A stretch of 64,000 bases of DNA from Haemaphysalis longicornis (lineage: Eukaryota > Arthropoda > Arachnida > Ixodida > Ixodidae): the NCBI GenBank assembly GCA_013339765.2, contig CM023450.1, positions 106,456,844-106,520,843 on the forward strand, read 5' to 3'. Made by a program: the position numbers and the translations under genes. Positions 16,295 to 27,118 of this stretch are shown here, piece by piece (the stretch's first letter is position 1; each line of letters begins with the position of its first letter). The notes beneath the pieces were generated by a model. It saw only the letters and a program-made list of their open reading frames with translations. It was not told the DNA's origin and did not search any database.

Positions 16295-17613
16295 CTCGAG
16301 TCATCGGCATCGGCGCGAGCCTGCCACAGATCGCGAGCTAGCATGTTTGTGCACCTCGTGTTCGCTATGCGCCCTCTGTTATTATGGTTTCGTACTCCTC
16401 TCCTCGTCCAGCTACTCGGCGGAGGTACGCCGCAATTAGGAGGAATAAATGCCCCGGGGGCCAGCGCGACGCCAGGGCGTGGCGCCACTACCCCCGTTGC
16501 CCCACTAATTAATGACAGCGCTCTCGGAACCAAAAGCACGGGCGGGGTGCCAGGCCTCAGCCGTGGCTTTCATCCCCTCTGGGTGACCAACCCTGTGCAT
16601 CCCATCATTCGCTCGATCGTCACTACCTGCGTTCAGTTGCCTGCGAAGATACCGTAGCCAAGCTCGTTGATGCAGGCTACTTCGATGTGTGCACGCTCGT
16701 ATGCTGGGACGGCAACGCCTTGAAGTGTTGCGTCTTTTTTTTTTTTTTTCACTACCCGACTTTCATTCCGACCAAACTTATCATTCCCTACCAGGTTGTA
16801 GTCGCCACAATATAGCGAAGGTCCTTACTACAAGTAGAAATGCGCCTGAGACACAACGTTCCCAAAGGCGAAGTAAAATTCAGATCAAAGATGAGGGCAC
16901 ATGGCGAGCCCTCCTCCGGTTTTTTTTTTTTTTCTCCTAACCTCCTAGTATGTGATGTAGTACCTATGCAGAGTATATCAACTATGGAAGACGAAGTGAA
17001 CGGCTTAATGATCGAAGGAGCAAGCGACGCCTACACCCCTTCCCACTGCTCGCCCCCTACCCGCAGCTTGTGCATGGCCGAGGCGCATCGTTCATCGTTG
17101 TACGGTGTTAGAGCAGTTTTATTTTTTTATTTTTTGTTGTGTAAGCATTGCTTGCCGAGAACCCCAGCCTCAAAAAGTGTAATACGTTGTATCTAGGCAA
17201 CAATGTGTACGTGGAGAAGTGAAGATATTTTATCGCTATAATATTTTAAATGTAATTTACATGTCGTAGGAAGAAAACATCAAAACAATAAATACTTGAG
17301 CTGAACTACCAAAATAAGAAAGGTATAAAGTTTTCATCCAAAATTGTCGTTTGTTCCCAACACCCAAAAAAAGAAAAACGCAGTCACAAAATGGCAAAAA
17401 AGTCCAATTTTGTAATTACAGAAAGGTACAAAAAAAAACCATCGATGTTGCGTTTCAAGCCGGATATTCAAAATTTCCCTCAGCCACAAAAGTTCGCGTA
17501 ACAGGGGTAAACAGATGCGAAAATCAGATGCCCTTTTGTACTTGTGTTATTTAGTGTGTGTCGGGAACTCTCACTTCTCAACTGCCATTGAGAATTATTC
17601 ATAAAACTGTCGT
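16293..17613. other. Intronic, nothing recognised
   Basis: No recognised exon. Homopolymer T tracts lie at about 16735-16750 and 16920-16934. AT-rich after about 17200. Confidence 0.4.
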
Positions 17614-18049
17614 TAAAGGGGCCCTAAAAGAAGTTTTGCCGATGCATGAGTGTTCGCATTTTCAAATAAATCAATGTCCTGGTAATCAACTCCTTGAAGA
17701 ATTTTGTTAAAGCGATGCGTATTAGTGAAGTTATTGCAAATCAAAACATTGCATTTTCGCCCGCGCCGCGATTCCCCCTCGTACCCTCGTTTCGTCCACC
17801 TCCTTTTACCGCGCGACCGTAACTGCCCATGATGCCTCGCTTCTCGGTGATGTCTGCGAAAACTTCCGCTTACGGGCGCCCTTTGCTGCTGCGATATTCT
17901 GCACCGCACAATTGCTCTGGGACGGGGCCTCTGAGTTTTAAATGCAGAGCATTTCAGTTACTCACGATGTCACCCGCGTTGACGTCCGTCGTAGTCCGCA
18001 CCGTCGTTGTCCGCACCCCTCCCCCTACACTATATTAAAAAAAAATACT

Positions 18050-18135
18050 ATCCGGCGCCTGGTTTCGATCCCTCGACCCTGCGGGCGGAACGCAATGTAC
18101 ATGGTGCTCTACCCACTGCGCCACAAAGCCGACAC
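18050..18135 (-). mobile_element. tRNA-like SINE fragment
   Basis: On - it reads GGCGCAGTGGGTAGAGCACC (A-box region) and, further on, a B-box-like GGGATCGAAACC. The middle does not fold as a normal anticodon arm with a clean acceptor stem, so it is a SINE head or tRNA relic and not a functional tRNA gene. Confidence 0.55.
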
Positions 18136-18394
18136 AGAATGGGAGGCTACGAACGCACCTTATATCCTTGACTCATTCAAACTACGTCAAGAAGGTGCTG
18201 ATACAACGCATTCACTACCACCACCTCCCCAAACACTAAACGTTAACGCAATACACCCACCCCCTATGCGACGCATTTACTCGAGTCCCCCTCGCGGGGA
18301 GATGGGCCCAATTTTCTGCGTTCCGTTTGTACCGTTTTTTTTTTGTCATGTTGCTTATGAATCCTGCAACCCGCTGACGAAAAAGAAAAAGCAA

Positions 18395-18475
18395 CACCCC
18401 GTGGGGATTCGAACCGGTGACACTGACTGAGCGCGCGCAAAGCTTTAGTCCGGTCCGCCACAAAATATCTGGAGA
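18395..18475 (-). mobile_element. tRNA-like SINE fragment
   Basis: On - the segment begins TTTGTGGCGGACCGGACTAA and ends CCGGTTCGAATCCCCACGG, which contains a perfect B box (GGTTCGAATCC). The 5' half lacks a standard D-arm. It lies 260 bp from the similar fragment at 18050-18135 in the same orientation. Confidence 0.6.
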
Positions 18476-19567
18476 TTGTGGTGACATAACCTGTAGACTA
18501 CATTGATTACCCCACCCATCGATGCTTTCAATCTGATTTCAAAGATTCGTGGCTGGTTAACTGAACACTTATTGAATAATAGTTGCACAGTAAGGTTCCA
18601 TGACGCCTCCACCATAGCTGGAACATGCGGGAACGTGGTCTCTGTGCTTTTGTTTTACGCTTTACGCTTAAAACTTTGGTCGATATTGATTCCTTATTAC
18701 CCAATAAATCTACCGTAACTCCTCTTCTGCTTTTAACTGAGCCCATATTTTCAATAAGCGTACCTGGTCGCACACGAATGAGCAGTTCGCAACTCCGGGG
18801 AACAAATTGTCGCCAAAGCGTACGGCCTAAGCGTCGTAAGTCTAAATACGGATCGCATGTGTTCAGCTGTATAAACTTCATGGACCTTGCAATATTTATT
18901 ACACTCTAGGAACTAACAGAACCTAGCCGCATTCATTACGACAGGGATGTTGTCTGGGCGCAGTTTTCCCTTCTCGATCGATTCCCGGTGACTGTTTGGC
19001 CGATCGGTGTTGTCGGCGTCTTTGGCCAGCGATCCAGACACATCACGCGGGCTTTCGATCGGCCGGCGTGTTCGTGTCGTCGTCGGCGTCGTGCAACAAG
19101 GCGGTCTGCTAACTCGAACGTCGGTGTCGCCGTCGTGTCATCATCGTGTCGGCCTAGCCAACGCGCCTTAAAGAGAAGCGTGGTAATACAGTAAAAGAGA
19201 TAAATGTGGATGAACACGATAGTATTAAGCGTGCTGCAGAAATCCCTAATTAGCCAAAGTCGCCGCCGCGACCAGTCGACGCTGAGCGGACGGCTCTCCT
19301 CTTTTCCCGAAGTGAGAGAAAAAGTCGTCCAGTCTCAAGATTTCTGCTTCTTGGCGCACATGGGAGAATATATGCCGTACTACATGCGGGAAGATGTCGG
19401 AGCCCAAAAACACCCTGGAAAGGGTGGGAACGCGGCAACAAACTTTGCAACGAGAGTGCGAGCTTTCCGCTGCACGTAAAAAGGTTATACTTTGCACAGA
19501 TGACGTTGACCACCCGATTGCGTTAGTTCATTTAGTATGGTCAGACGCCTTTCAGGACCCCTTTAAT

Positions 19568-21108
19568 CGGCCTTTCTAGATGGCGAAAATTGGCTTTCCA
19601 TTAGTGCACCACCGAGCAACCTGCAAAGAGCCCAAATTTTTGCTCTCGACCATTTCAAACGTTGTCGACAAACAGGTCGCTGATAAGCCGACAGGACACC
19701 CTTAGCAACATGCGCATGATTCGACTTGACCGTACACGTCGCGAACATGGTTGCGTGTACTGATAAAGCCTTACTTCAAAAAAGGACAAAAGGAAGGGGC
19801 AACAAAAACAAACGCAGCTGCCCTGAGTAAAGAAGAGGGTGGTAGTTCACCGTGGCTGCTATGGGCACGCATAAACTGGCCTCCGTATGGGAACAAAGAG
19901 GCGCCGCTTACACCTCATGCATAATATGCAGGAAGCCCTTCCGTTTACGAGCAGGCCGGCGAGTGTGCATCCATTCTTTTTTCCCTCTTTTCATTGCGCC
20001 TTCGACCCTTCCGTTAACCCCAGCGAGCCTTTCCCTTCCTCTCGGCTCGCAGTAAATATCGCGGCTGTCCCAATCAGACCCTATTTTCGCGGAACATATA
20101 CTCCCTCTCGCGAGACCCTACCGCAGGGAGAATATATGGTTGCTTTCCAGCTTTTCCTTCCCTTTCGCTCTCCTCCTTCACTGTTTTTATCGCTTGTTTT
20201 GGCCTCCTAGAAGCAACCGCGTGGCTGACCTCGCTGGTATTGGGCGACTTGTGCGTCGTCCTCGCTTGATCGCGACGTCGTTAGAGCGGTCACAGTGGCG
20301 GGACCTCGCCGCGACGAGGCCACAAGGTTCGGACGCGTGGATCGGTCGTCGCGCGTCGGGGGGAACGGATTGACACCTCATTAACATAATGTTTATTTCG
20401 AGCGGTTCCCTGTAGTACTGGCTCTTTGATACGGATCTACGGCCCTTACATTAACATACCACATCAACACGTCCCGTGCGACGTAAGCGAGTGTGGTAGC
20501 CAGAGTGCATCGATACGAGCGCACGGCCCACCAAGGACGTCGCAAATGAGGCTGGAAGTCAATAACGACGTCTGCGAGAAATGCATACACAGAAGAAAAT
20601 GGGTCTGTTGGCCCTTCAAACAAAATACACTTGTCTGACAGTACTTGCCGTCAAACTAATCGCTGCGTTTAGACACGACTGAATCAAGCACCGAATAAGC
20701 GAAATACAAAAGAGGCGCTAGAAGCGTTTTCAGTACTTGTACTTTAGTCTGCGTTATCCACTTGCGCCTTTTACGTGTATGATCGTGTCTTTATAAGGAG
20801 CAAGCCTTAGTACCCACCGACAGAGAGCGAACAGTGATGTTCCGTATTGGGGGTGAAAATTCATATTTCTAAGTTCAAAAATTCCCCATTTCTAGCTATC
20901 TTTCCCGCGAGTTTCTCAAAAATTACATGCGAATTTCCCTGCGTTCTCTTTTAGATGCGACTGCATCTCATTCTCTCGCCTTGTCCCTCCATACGGCGTT
21001 GTTGTTGTCAGTCCACACCCCTCCCCCATTCTCCTCGCCGCGCGAGCTGCGCTCTCCGCCGCTCACCCCCTCTCCTCTCCGATAGCGAACACTCTCTCGC
21101 GAGGGGCG
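19568..21108. other. Intronic, nothing firmly recognised
   Basis: Short ORFs only. The segment from about 20940 to 21108 is C-rich on +, and similar text surrounds the charged ORF at 21294, so it is probably part of one dispersed repeat. Confidence 0.4.
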
Positions 21109-21218
21109 TTGGATTGGATTCGATTGGCTTGGCTTGGCTTGGCTTGGCTTGGTTTAGATTGGATTGGATTGGATTTGGATTGGATTGGATTAAAGTGGAT
21201 TGTGTTGGATTGTGTTGC
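21109..21218. repeat. Pentanucleotide repeat (TTGGA)n/(TTGGC)n
   Basis: Imperfect runs of GATTG and GCTTG units: about six TTGGC-type copies, then several TTGGA-type copies. It sits directly upstream of the charged ORF. Confidence 0.85.
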
Positions 21219-21293
21219 GTCATAGCTGCGCCACGTTGCGTCATAGCCGCGGTCGTTCCAGCACTGGCGTTCCGATTTCCATCGATGCGTTGA

Positions 21294-21548
21294 ATGGAGC
21301 CTAACAATTCTGCTATCGCCCGCGCAACCGTAACAAGCACAGATCACTGTGATAACAGGAATGCTAGCACCACTGAAGACAAGGCTGCGAAGCGGCGTGA
21401 ACGTGATGCAGAACGCAAACGATTGAAGCGAGCAGCCGATTCCGAACTTCGTAAACGTGATACCGAACTCAAACGGTTGAAGGGAGCAGCCGATGCTCGC
21501 TGTGGCGTCGCATCTCCACAGGGTTCCCCTCGCGGGAAGGTGGGGTAA
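21294..21548 (+). pseudogene. Short ORF with charged tandem repeats, probably transposon-derived
   Basis: An 84-codon ORF with tandem charged units: KRRERDAERKRLKRAADSE then LRKRDTELKRLKGAADA. Such RERDAERKR-type repeats resemble the short charged repeats found in many arthropod transposon-associated proteins (STPR-like or Helitron-associated). That assignment is a guess. There is no splice site linking it to the Beat gene, and the protein ends soon after the repeats. It lies on + inside intron 1. It could be a truncated captured gene or part of a repeat family. Confidence 0.4.
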
Positions 21549-22680
21549 TTTTGTTTGCAGCTGATCGATCTTTACGTGGATTCCTGTTCGGTTTGGGTTA
21601 TTAGCTAGAGCCACCTACGTCTACTTTACATAGCCTTCCGCACGCAGACGTCGTTCAGGGAATCAGAGTTTCAGCGTTAACCATATCTGCCGTCAAGTTA
21701 TGCTGAATTGATTTAGTTTTATGCGCCTACGTTTAGGACTTTACGAAATTATTTTGCCTTTTTTAATTATTTAGCTCAGCGCCGGGACTGCCGGTGCCAT
21801 CTCTTGTTGACAGGACGTGGTCTAAGGCGCACCCGAAATACTCTTTTGTATATTGGTCAGGAATACATGCGAACAGGCTCCAGCTCTTGAGCCGCCGTTA
21901 CTTCATGCTTTACTAGTTCTTCCTCGTGGAGTATTCTTTCCTCTATGCACCCTCCTGTTTTAGAAACCGGAATGGAAGCGGTCTTGGGTGCTTGCGGCTT
22001 GCGGGAACACTACTGCGGGTATTTGAATATAAATCGTATGAAGTGTTAGGGACCTTTTTAAAAGAAAACAAAGTAATAAATGACGTGAGGTCCGGTTTAC
22101 TGACACTATTTTTATTTATTTTTTTGTTCCTCGACTCCTAATATCCTCTGCATCTATTAAAGATTCCCTTTTACCCTTTCGGCCAAAATTACAGCCGGAA
22201 ATTCCCGGAAAAAGGGAAAATACCCCGCACGGAACATTACTGAGAGCGAACCCGAAGAGGTTCGTTGCAACAGAAAGTAAGGGGGTACGTAAGCAATTAT
22301 TATGATGCGTCAGTGTGAGAGCGCTATATCTCATTCAGTATGCCCTGAGTTATGTCGCTGAGTTTAGGGTTGCGGCGCAATGAATGAACGCTTCGCTGCG
22401 ATAAGAGAGTCTCGTACTTCGCCTGCGGGAAACTGACGCAGCGGAACAGCTGCCGCTGCAGCCCTCTAAACTTTTCCACGTCGCTCCGCGCAAGCTTAGA
22501 CGTTGCCTAGGAACGCCCACTCCTTTTTTTGTGTTTTAATTATTTCTGAAGCAGGCGCTGCGAAACACATCAGAGAAGATGAAAACAATTTGTGTCCCGT
22601 TTTAAAGCGAAGCTTCTTACCTCTACCCCTCATGGGTTCTGTCGCGACCGTTGGTGTCAACAGAAAACTCCCCCGAACAA
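21549..22680. other. Intronic, nothing recognised
   Basis: AT-rich with short ORFs. No domain or terminal-repeat element found. Confidence 0.4.
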
Positions 22681-22785
22681 ATAAAAGAAGTTACTGGCAC
22701 CACCAGGAATTGAACCTCGAACGAATAGAGCAACTGAGTGAGAGCCCCTTGTCTTACCTATTGAGCTATGAGCCCACGTGGAGAC
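22681..22785 (-). mobile_element. tRNA-like SINE fragment
   Basis: On - it reads GGGCTCATAGCTCAATAGG (A box TAGCTCAATAGG) and then GAGGTTCAATTCCTGG (B box). An irregular insertion separates the arms. A similar A-box phrase (TAGCCCAATGGG) recurs on - at about 62258-62269, suggesting a common family. Confidence 0.55.
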
Positions 22786-22951
22786 GGGGGAAACAGACGG
22801 TGCACTCACCTAGCACATCTGCAGGTTTATCCCCTGCGTTCTCTCTGAATTCCACGTGATAGCGTCATGCGACCTCTCGCGCCGCTGTGCGCTCCGCCCT
22901 CGGCACGTGTAGCGGCCGTGTGCGCGCATTATGCAAGCGCTAGGAGTTACA

Positions 22952-23088
22952 AAAATTAAAGGAAGCTCACACCAACGCATTACATCCCACTTCTCTGTTT
23001 CTGCTGCCGAAATCGTCGCCTCCATCGGCGGCGGAAGAGACGGAGAAGTGACCTCGTCTAACACAGGGTTTGAGCTTCCTTTAATTTT
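22952..23088. mobile_element. Small MITE with 18-bp perfect terminal inverted repeats
   Basis: AAAATTAAAGGAAGCTCA at 22952-22969 is repeated exactly as its reverse complement at 23071-23088. The element is 137 bp and non-coding. A sequence like its left end occurs near 3592, so the family has more members in this window. Perfect ends suggest a recent insertion; the target duplication is ambiguous because the flanks are A/T-rich. Confidence 0.75.
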
Positions 23089-23846
23089 ATAAAAAAAGAG
23101 TTTCCACTCATGTGCTTCACCAATACAACTCAACCAGCCACCGTTCGTGAATCATGCATTGATTTAACCTTAGCAAAGAATATCTCTTCGAAGTAATAAA
23201 TGATGTGGTTAAGTGCATTTCACTTGTATCTGGTTTTACTCATTGTAAGGCCATGTGTGTGAATTCAAGTGACGTTGCATGTGTGATCATTGTCGCTAAC
23301 AGCTTCGCTTTGCACCACCTTCACAGGGTAGATTGGCACGATTTTTTTTTTTTTGCTATGGCTTTTCTGCCGCGGGCATGGCTTTCTGATAACGGCGGGG
23401 TTACCCCAGAACAAGCCAAGTAACGCTCTCGGGTTTAAACGGTATTCGCTGCCCAAACAAGCACATCGACCGTAACACATGCTCCTCGAAGGTACACGAT
23501 AAAGGGTGCTTCCTTCACTAAAATCCTACTCCACGATTCGGCCCACATGCCCGCTGCAGGGAACGGATCAAACAGTTTGGCCACGTGCACCGCTACCGAT
23601 CCCTGCGGTTGCTGGCTTCGATTTCCGATTTCGGTGGCCGCCGTAATTCCATGTCCGGAAAATATGCGGAGTTAAATTATTCCGCACGTTCCTTCTTCGC
23701 TCCGCGCAAATATATCGGGCCTCGCATTTCATATTCAAAAAAGTCCTTGTTGTGGCCTGATGGCACTCACGCACGCTCCGTTTGATGACTGCCTCATTTG
23801 CGTTTCGCTCTATTGATTGCCGCCATTGCTTTCTTTCTGCGCGTAG
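23089..23846. other. Intronic sequence before the second Ig exon
   Basis: Nothing coding recognised. It ends with a T/C-rich tract and GCGTAG, the acceptor of the 23847 exon. Confidence 0.5.
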
Positions 23847-23982
23847 CACTCCCGCTCGGACAAGAACAACGTGTTCCTGGAAAAGACGGACTTGAACACG
23901 GAGGGCATGTACGGCTGCGAAGTGTCCACCGAGGGCCCGGGCTTCAAGACGGTCAAGGGGGAGCGTGAGCTACGCATCTACG
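23847..23982 (+). CDS. Beat-like gene, exon encoding second half of Ig domain 1
   Basis: This 136-nt exon encodes 45 residues plus one base. It begins HSRSDKNNVFLEKTDL, then NTEGMYGCEVSTEGPGFKTV, and ends ELRIY. The GMYGCEVSTE...F.TV block is the second-cysteine half of Beat Ig1 (usual pattern GxYxCEVSxExPxFxTV). The acceptor is TAG at 23844-23846 and the donor GTGAGT at 23983. Entry is in phase 0, matching the exit of the 13260-13468 exon, and exit is in phase 1. No frameshift or stop is present. Together the two exons give one complete Ig domain of about 115 residues. Confidence 0.9.
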
Positions 23983-24934
23983 GTGAGTGGGCTGATATTT
24001 ACATTATCCTGAGTGCTGTATCTGCCTTGATTTGGCATGTTTGTTTTGTGTATACATGCGTATTGTAACGTAGTGGGGACTGAATGGCTCTATTCAGAGT
24101 CACTGAAGGAGACGTTCGTTGGGGCGCAACGGAGAGGCTCCCGGGGTCAACGGTGAGGAGCACTAACATTTCATGGATCCATAGGCAACGGTGGCTCCAG
24201 CCGACGTGGACTCCGTATCGTGTCAGGATTTACACAATCACACAAATTAAATAACTTGGCACTCCTGCTTCGTAATGTGAATCAAAAAGAATAAAATCAT
24301 GCATTCAAATCCTGTAAACGTTAGTTAGATGTATTTAGTAATAGCGCCATTTTATTTTGGTCGCCTAGGGGGTAAAACATCGACCTTTCGAGCCGTCTTT
24401 ACTTGATGAAATTGGGGTTTCATCATTGCAAAATCATACAGGAAGCCCGATACCGGCTTGATAGAGCGTACTACTCGAATGCATGATGAATACTGCGGTT
24501 AGGTATATAATCAACACTCGCAGCGATTTACGCCGTTGGGACTGCAAATTCGTTGGGAGCGCGTGCACAACAAGAACGCGGCCTGCGATACCAAAAACAA
24601 TGTAATTTCCTTCTCTGCTTCCACTGTAAACTTGAATGAAAATTTTTACTTTTGTATTCGCTTTGCGAAATGGTGATAACTGGACGTTATAACAGGATCC
24701 ACGTCCAGCAGAAACCAGCACCAGACACCACTAAAAGCGGCCGGCGTTCATATCTCGAACCGCAGCTGCTCATCTTCGGACATGGGAGCGCAACCCAACC
24801 GTCCAGTTCCTCCGGGTCCAATACCAGCTCCGATACGCAGGGATCACCTCTCGAAAACGCGAGTTCTATCAAGCCCTTCGACCTCTTCCAGAGGAAGAAG
24901 TCGAAGTCCCTGCCTATTTAACCTCTTTACTACG
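23983..24934. other. Start of the 32.8-kb intron 2
   Basis: Begins with the GTGAGT donor. Nothing coding recognised. A serine-rich reading frame near 24780-24920 leads into the Gag-like remnant in a different frame. Confidence 0.45.
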
Positions 24935-25125
24935 CGGCCGTCCGGACGCGGCTTACGACCGACTCAAAACTGATCGTGAGCGGCGTCCGGAGCCAACTAC
25001 CGAATCGAAGCACACGCGCGTGCAACGGCTGCTGTTAACCGAGAAACCCAGGCAGCTTGGGCGCCACACAAATCCGCTTATTAAGTCCCGTGCCGAATTG
25101 TTGGATGATATTCTGCTTTGATAAA
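24935..25125 (+). pseudogene. LTR-retrotransposon Gag-like remnant
   Basis: One + frame reads AAYDRLKTDRERR, then PTTESKHTRVQRLLLTEKPR, then a stop at about 25120. The pattern YxxLKxxL...RVQxLLxxEE is like the core of Gag in Ty3/Gypsy-type retrotransposons. It is short, lacks protease, polymerase and LTRs nearby, and begins in a shifted frame, so at best it is a decayed scrap. Confidence 0.35.
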
Positions 25126-25679
25126 ACATTTTCTTACATCACCTCAAACTGACCACGTGCCATGATAAAGCAAAGTTCAGCTGGATTTGCATCCCTGTTA
25201 GGTCCAGCAAAGGCGACTTACGGACGCTGTCTCTCGAGGAACTTCGGCACCATTTGCACCTTCCCCTATAGAACAGCTGTCCATCAAAACCATCATCATT
25301 AAGTCTCACAAGAGTGATATTTGGTTCCTGCCCTCACTAGCGCCCAAAAGCCGTTGGCCCGGACGTCAAGTTCCCCATGCGGATCCGTAAGGGAGACGTT
25401 GTTGATTTTAGCGTCTCACACAATCGCGGCTACGAAGTCCAGAAGGCTTTCTCGTGATAGGCCGTGGGGACATTTGAATATGGGTGTGTGTGTGTGCGAA
25501 TAGGCATTGTTGGTTCATTACTGTCTAAGAGTGGTGTTTTACGAACCACAGCTATGGAGTTAACGCTGTTTTTTTTTCTTTTTTTGCTGGACTCCCTCAT
25601 GACATTCCTGACAAAAAGAAAGCAGAACCGAACGGTAAAGCTATACCAAACCTGTGGAAGATCTGAATAGGGTATTTTT
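25126..25679. other. Intronic, nothing recognised
   Basis: Contains a short (GT)n run near 25482-25495 and a T-rich tract near 25568-25585. No gene seen. Confidence 0.4.
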
Positions 25680-25744
25680 TGTTGTTGTTGTTTGTTCGTT
25701 TATTTAATAGCCTCAAGGCTTAGTAGACACCAAGCGGGTCCGAT

Positions 25745-26464
25745 CTATATCCAGGAAACTAGGTTGGCCTCCCGAATATAGTCCAGTAGGGAACGGTAGG
25801 CAGGACCATGGAGCCACCGATGGTAATGCGTGTCTTGCTGCATATTTAGGCCTGCTGCCATCAAACATTTTCTTCGAATGTCCCTAGTTCCAGGGCATGT
25901 CCATAGTAGGTGGTGAAGGTCTGCCGGAACCGTTTCCTCACAGCAGGTTGGACATTTCACATGATCTCGGTAATCCCCTTTCCATCCACTCGTGCGGGCA
26001 GGAGTAAGAGCCACGCCCAGTCGGATCCTTCGTACTACAACCTCCTCCATCCTGGTAAGATTGAGGGGAAGGAGAACCGAACACGGAGGTATGAGAGCAC
26101 GCGTTCGGCGTCGAAGATCCTCCTTTGCAGCCATTCTTGTGGCCCATGGGTCCCTTGGGAGCTGGGCGGGGGATGATGGGGTCGGGCAGTTGTGTGACAG
26201 GAAGTCAGCCCGTTCATTTCCTGCAATACTGGTGTGACCAGGAACCCATGACACAACCACTTTGGATGGCATTTGTCTGTGGAGCTGGTGGATGCGTTGG
26301 CAGATGATGGGGGTCTGCGCAACCTGTTTCAAATAGTGGATCACTTGCGTAGAGTCGGTACGAAGATTGATGGTATTCAAGTCTTCATTGGAAGCGGCTG
26401 CACATAGTAGGGCGTCGTGGATAGCCTGCAATTCCAGCAGGATTGGGCTGCATGTGGCAGAGGC
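25745..26464 (-). pseudogene. LINE RNase H C-terminal half and zinc-binding tail
   Basis: The frame reads LRTDSTQVIHYL (the D of TDS is an RNase H catalytic position), then VSWVPGHTSIAGNERADFLS (PGH...GNERAD, the last catalytic block). It ends with a C-terminal CPTCC...HLLWTC zinc-type motif followed by a short tail. It degrades RNA in RNA:DNA hybrids in functional relatives. An in-frame TAA separates it from the upstream reading frame at about 26463-26465, cutting the RNase H domain after its first catalytic aspartate block. Confidence 0.8.
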
Positions 26465-27091
26465 TTAGGGAATACGGCCTTCGATGCTGGGATGAGTGGG
26501 GCTGGTCCACGCAGTGACTACATGCGTTCCTGTGCATGAAGCGTCGGTGTAGAGGAGGCATTGGTCGTCTGGTCCCGGGTGATTTGGGAGGGGAGAGAGC
26601 TGCGCTTTACCCTCCTTGGTCCGCATTCTCTGCAGATGGCTTGTTTTGTTGAAGGTTATAATCGTATAACCCCAGGGTGGAAGCTCATCCTGACTTTCCG
26701 GAGGTGCAAAGTTGCCCGGGTTGAAGTGGTCGTACAGTGCATGGCCATTCTGCAGACATACATACTTTGACAGTCGCACAGCTCGACATTGATTTATGAG
26801 CTCGTCAATTGTGTTGAGCTGAGCTTGTTCCTGAAGGACCGGTATCGGGGTGATGCGAGGGAGAGCGATGATGGCTCGCATGGCTTCTCTATTAATAGCT
26901 TTTGGAACATTCAATAGCGGCGAGTTGTTCCGGAAGCGTAAACGGAGTCTCCAGGCCGTCCGTGTCTGCCGCAGGAGGAGGGGGATCTTAGGAGAGCGTG
27001 TGCGCACATCGTGTAGAGGGAAGAATTGTCGAGCTGCCCGTTCGGCAAATTCTTCTGGAGTCTCCTGAGCCGCAAGGCGGGAGCTTGCCAC
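26465..27091 (-). pseudogene. LINE reverse transcriptase C-terminal part and RNase H start
   Basis: An open frame of about 208 codons. It contains the LLNVPKAINREAMRAIIALP block, PIPVLQEQAQLNTIDELINQ, and further on LLYTDASCTGTHVVTAWTSP, where YTDAS is the first RNase H block. The frame ends at an in-frame TAA. The same frame resumes immediately after, so one nonsense mutation splits the protein. The catalytic YADD region is not present. Confidence 0.8.
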
Positions 27092-27118
27092 CGGATCGGG
27101 TGGTCGACGACCATTTTT

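Larger units (their letters stand above)
17614..19567. repeat. Repeat-derived block, possibly one large nested element
   Basis: The left edge reads TTAAAGGGGCCCT and the right edge AGGACCCCTTTAA (19555-19567), an imperfect inverted pair resembling the ends of the MITE at 61105-61554. Between them lie two tRNA-like SINE fragments on -. If the edges belong together, this is an element of about 1.95 kb carrying later insertions; if not, they are two unrelated ends. The interior has no recognisable transposase. Confidence 0.3.
25680..27118 (-). mobile_element. I-like LINE, 5'-truncated copy
   Basis: The - strand encodes the end of a reverse transcriptase, an RNase H domain and a C-terminal zinc-binding motif, then a short 3' end with an (ACA)n-rich tail at 25680-25705. 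RNase H downstream of RT places it among I-like or related LINE clades. The 5' end stops at about 27118, so endonuclease and the RT catalytic core are missing. Architecture and sequence are similar to the longer copy at 31605-35640, but the two are clearly diverged. Confidence 0.85.

Noticed and set aside
16046..16341. RERERE / SLSLSL ORFs
   Set aside because: Read-through of (GA)n arrays.
18503..18909. Possible LINE RT fragment on +
   Set aside because: Some spacing recalls a GVPQGS-LLF region, but the key residues are not there and no second RT block supports it.
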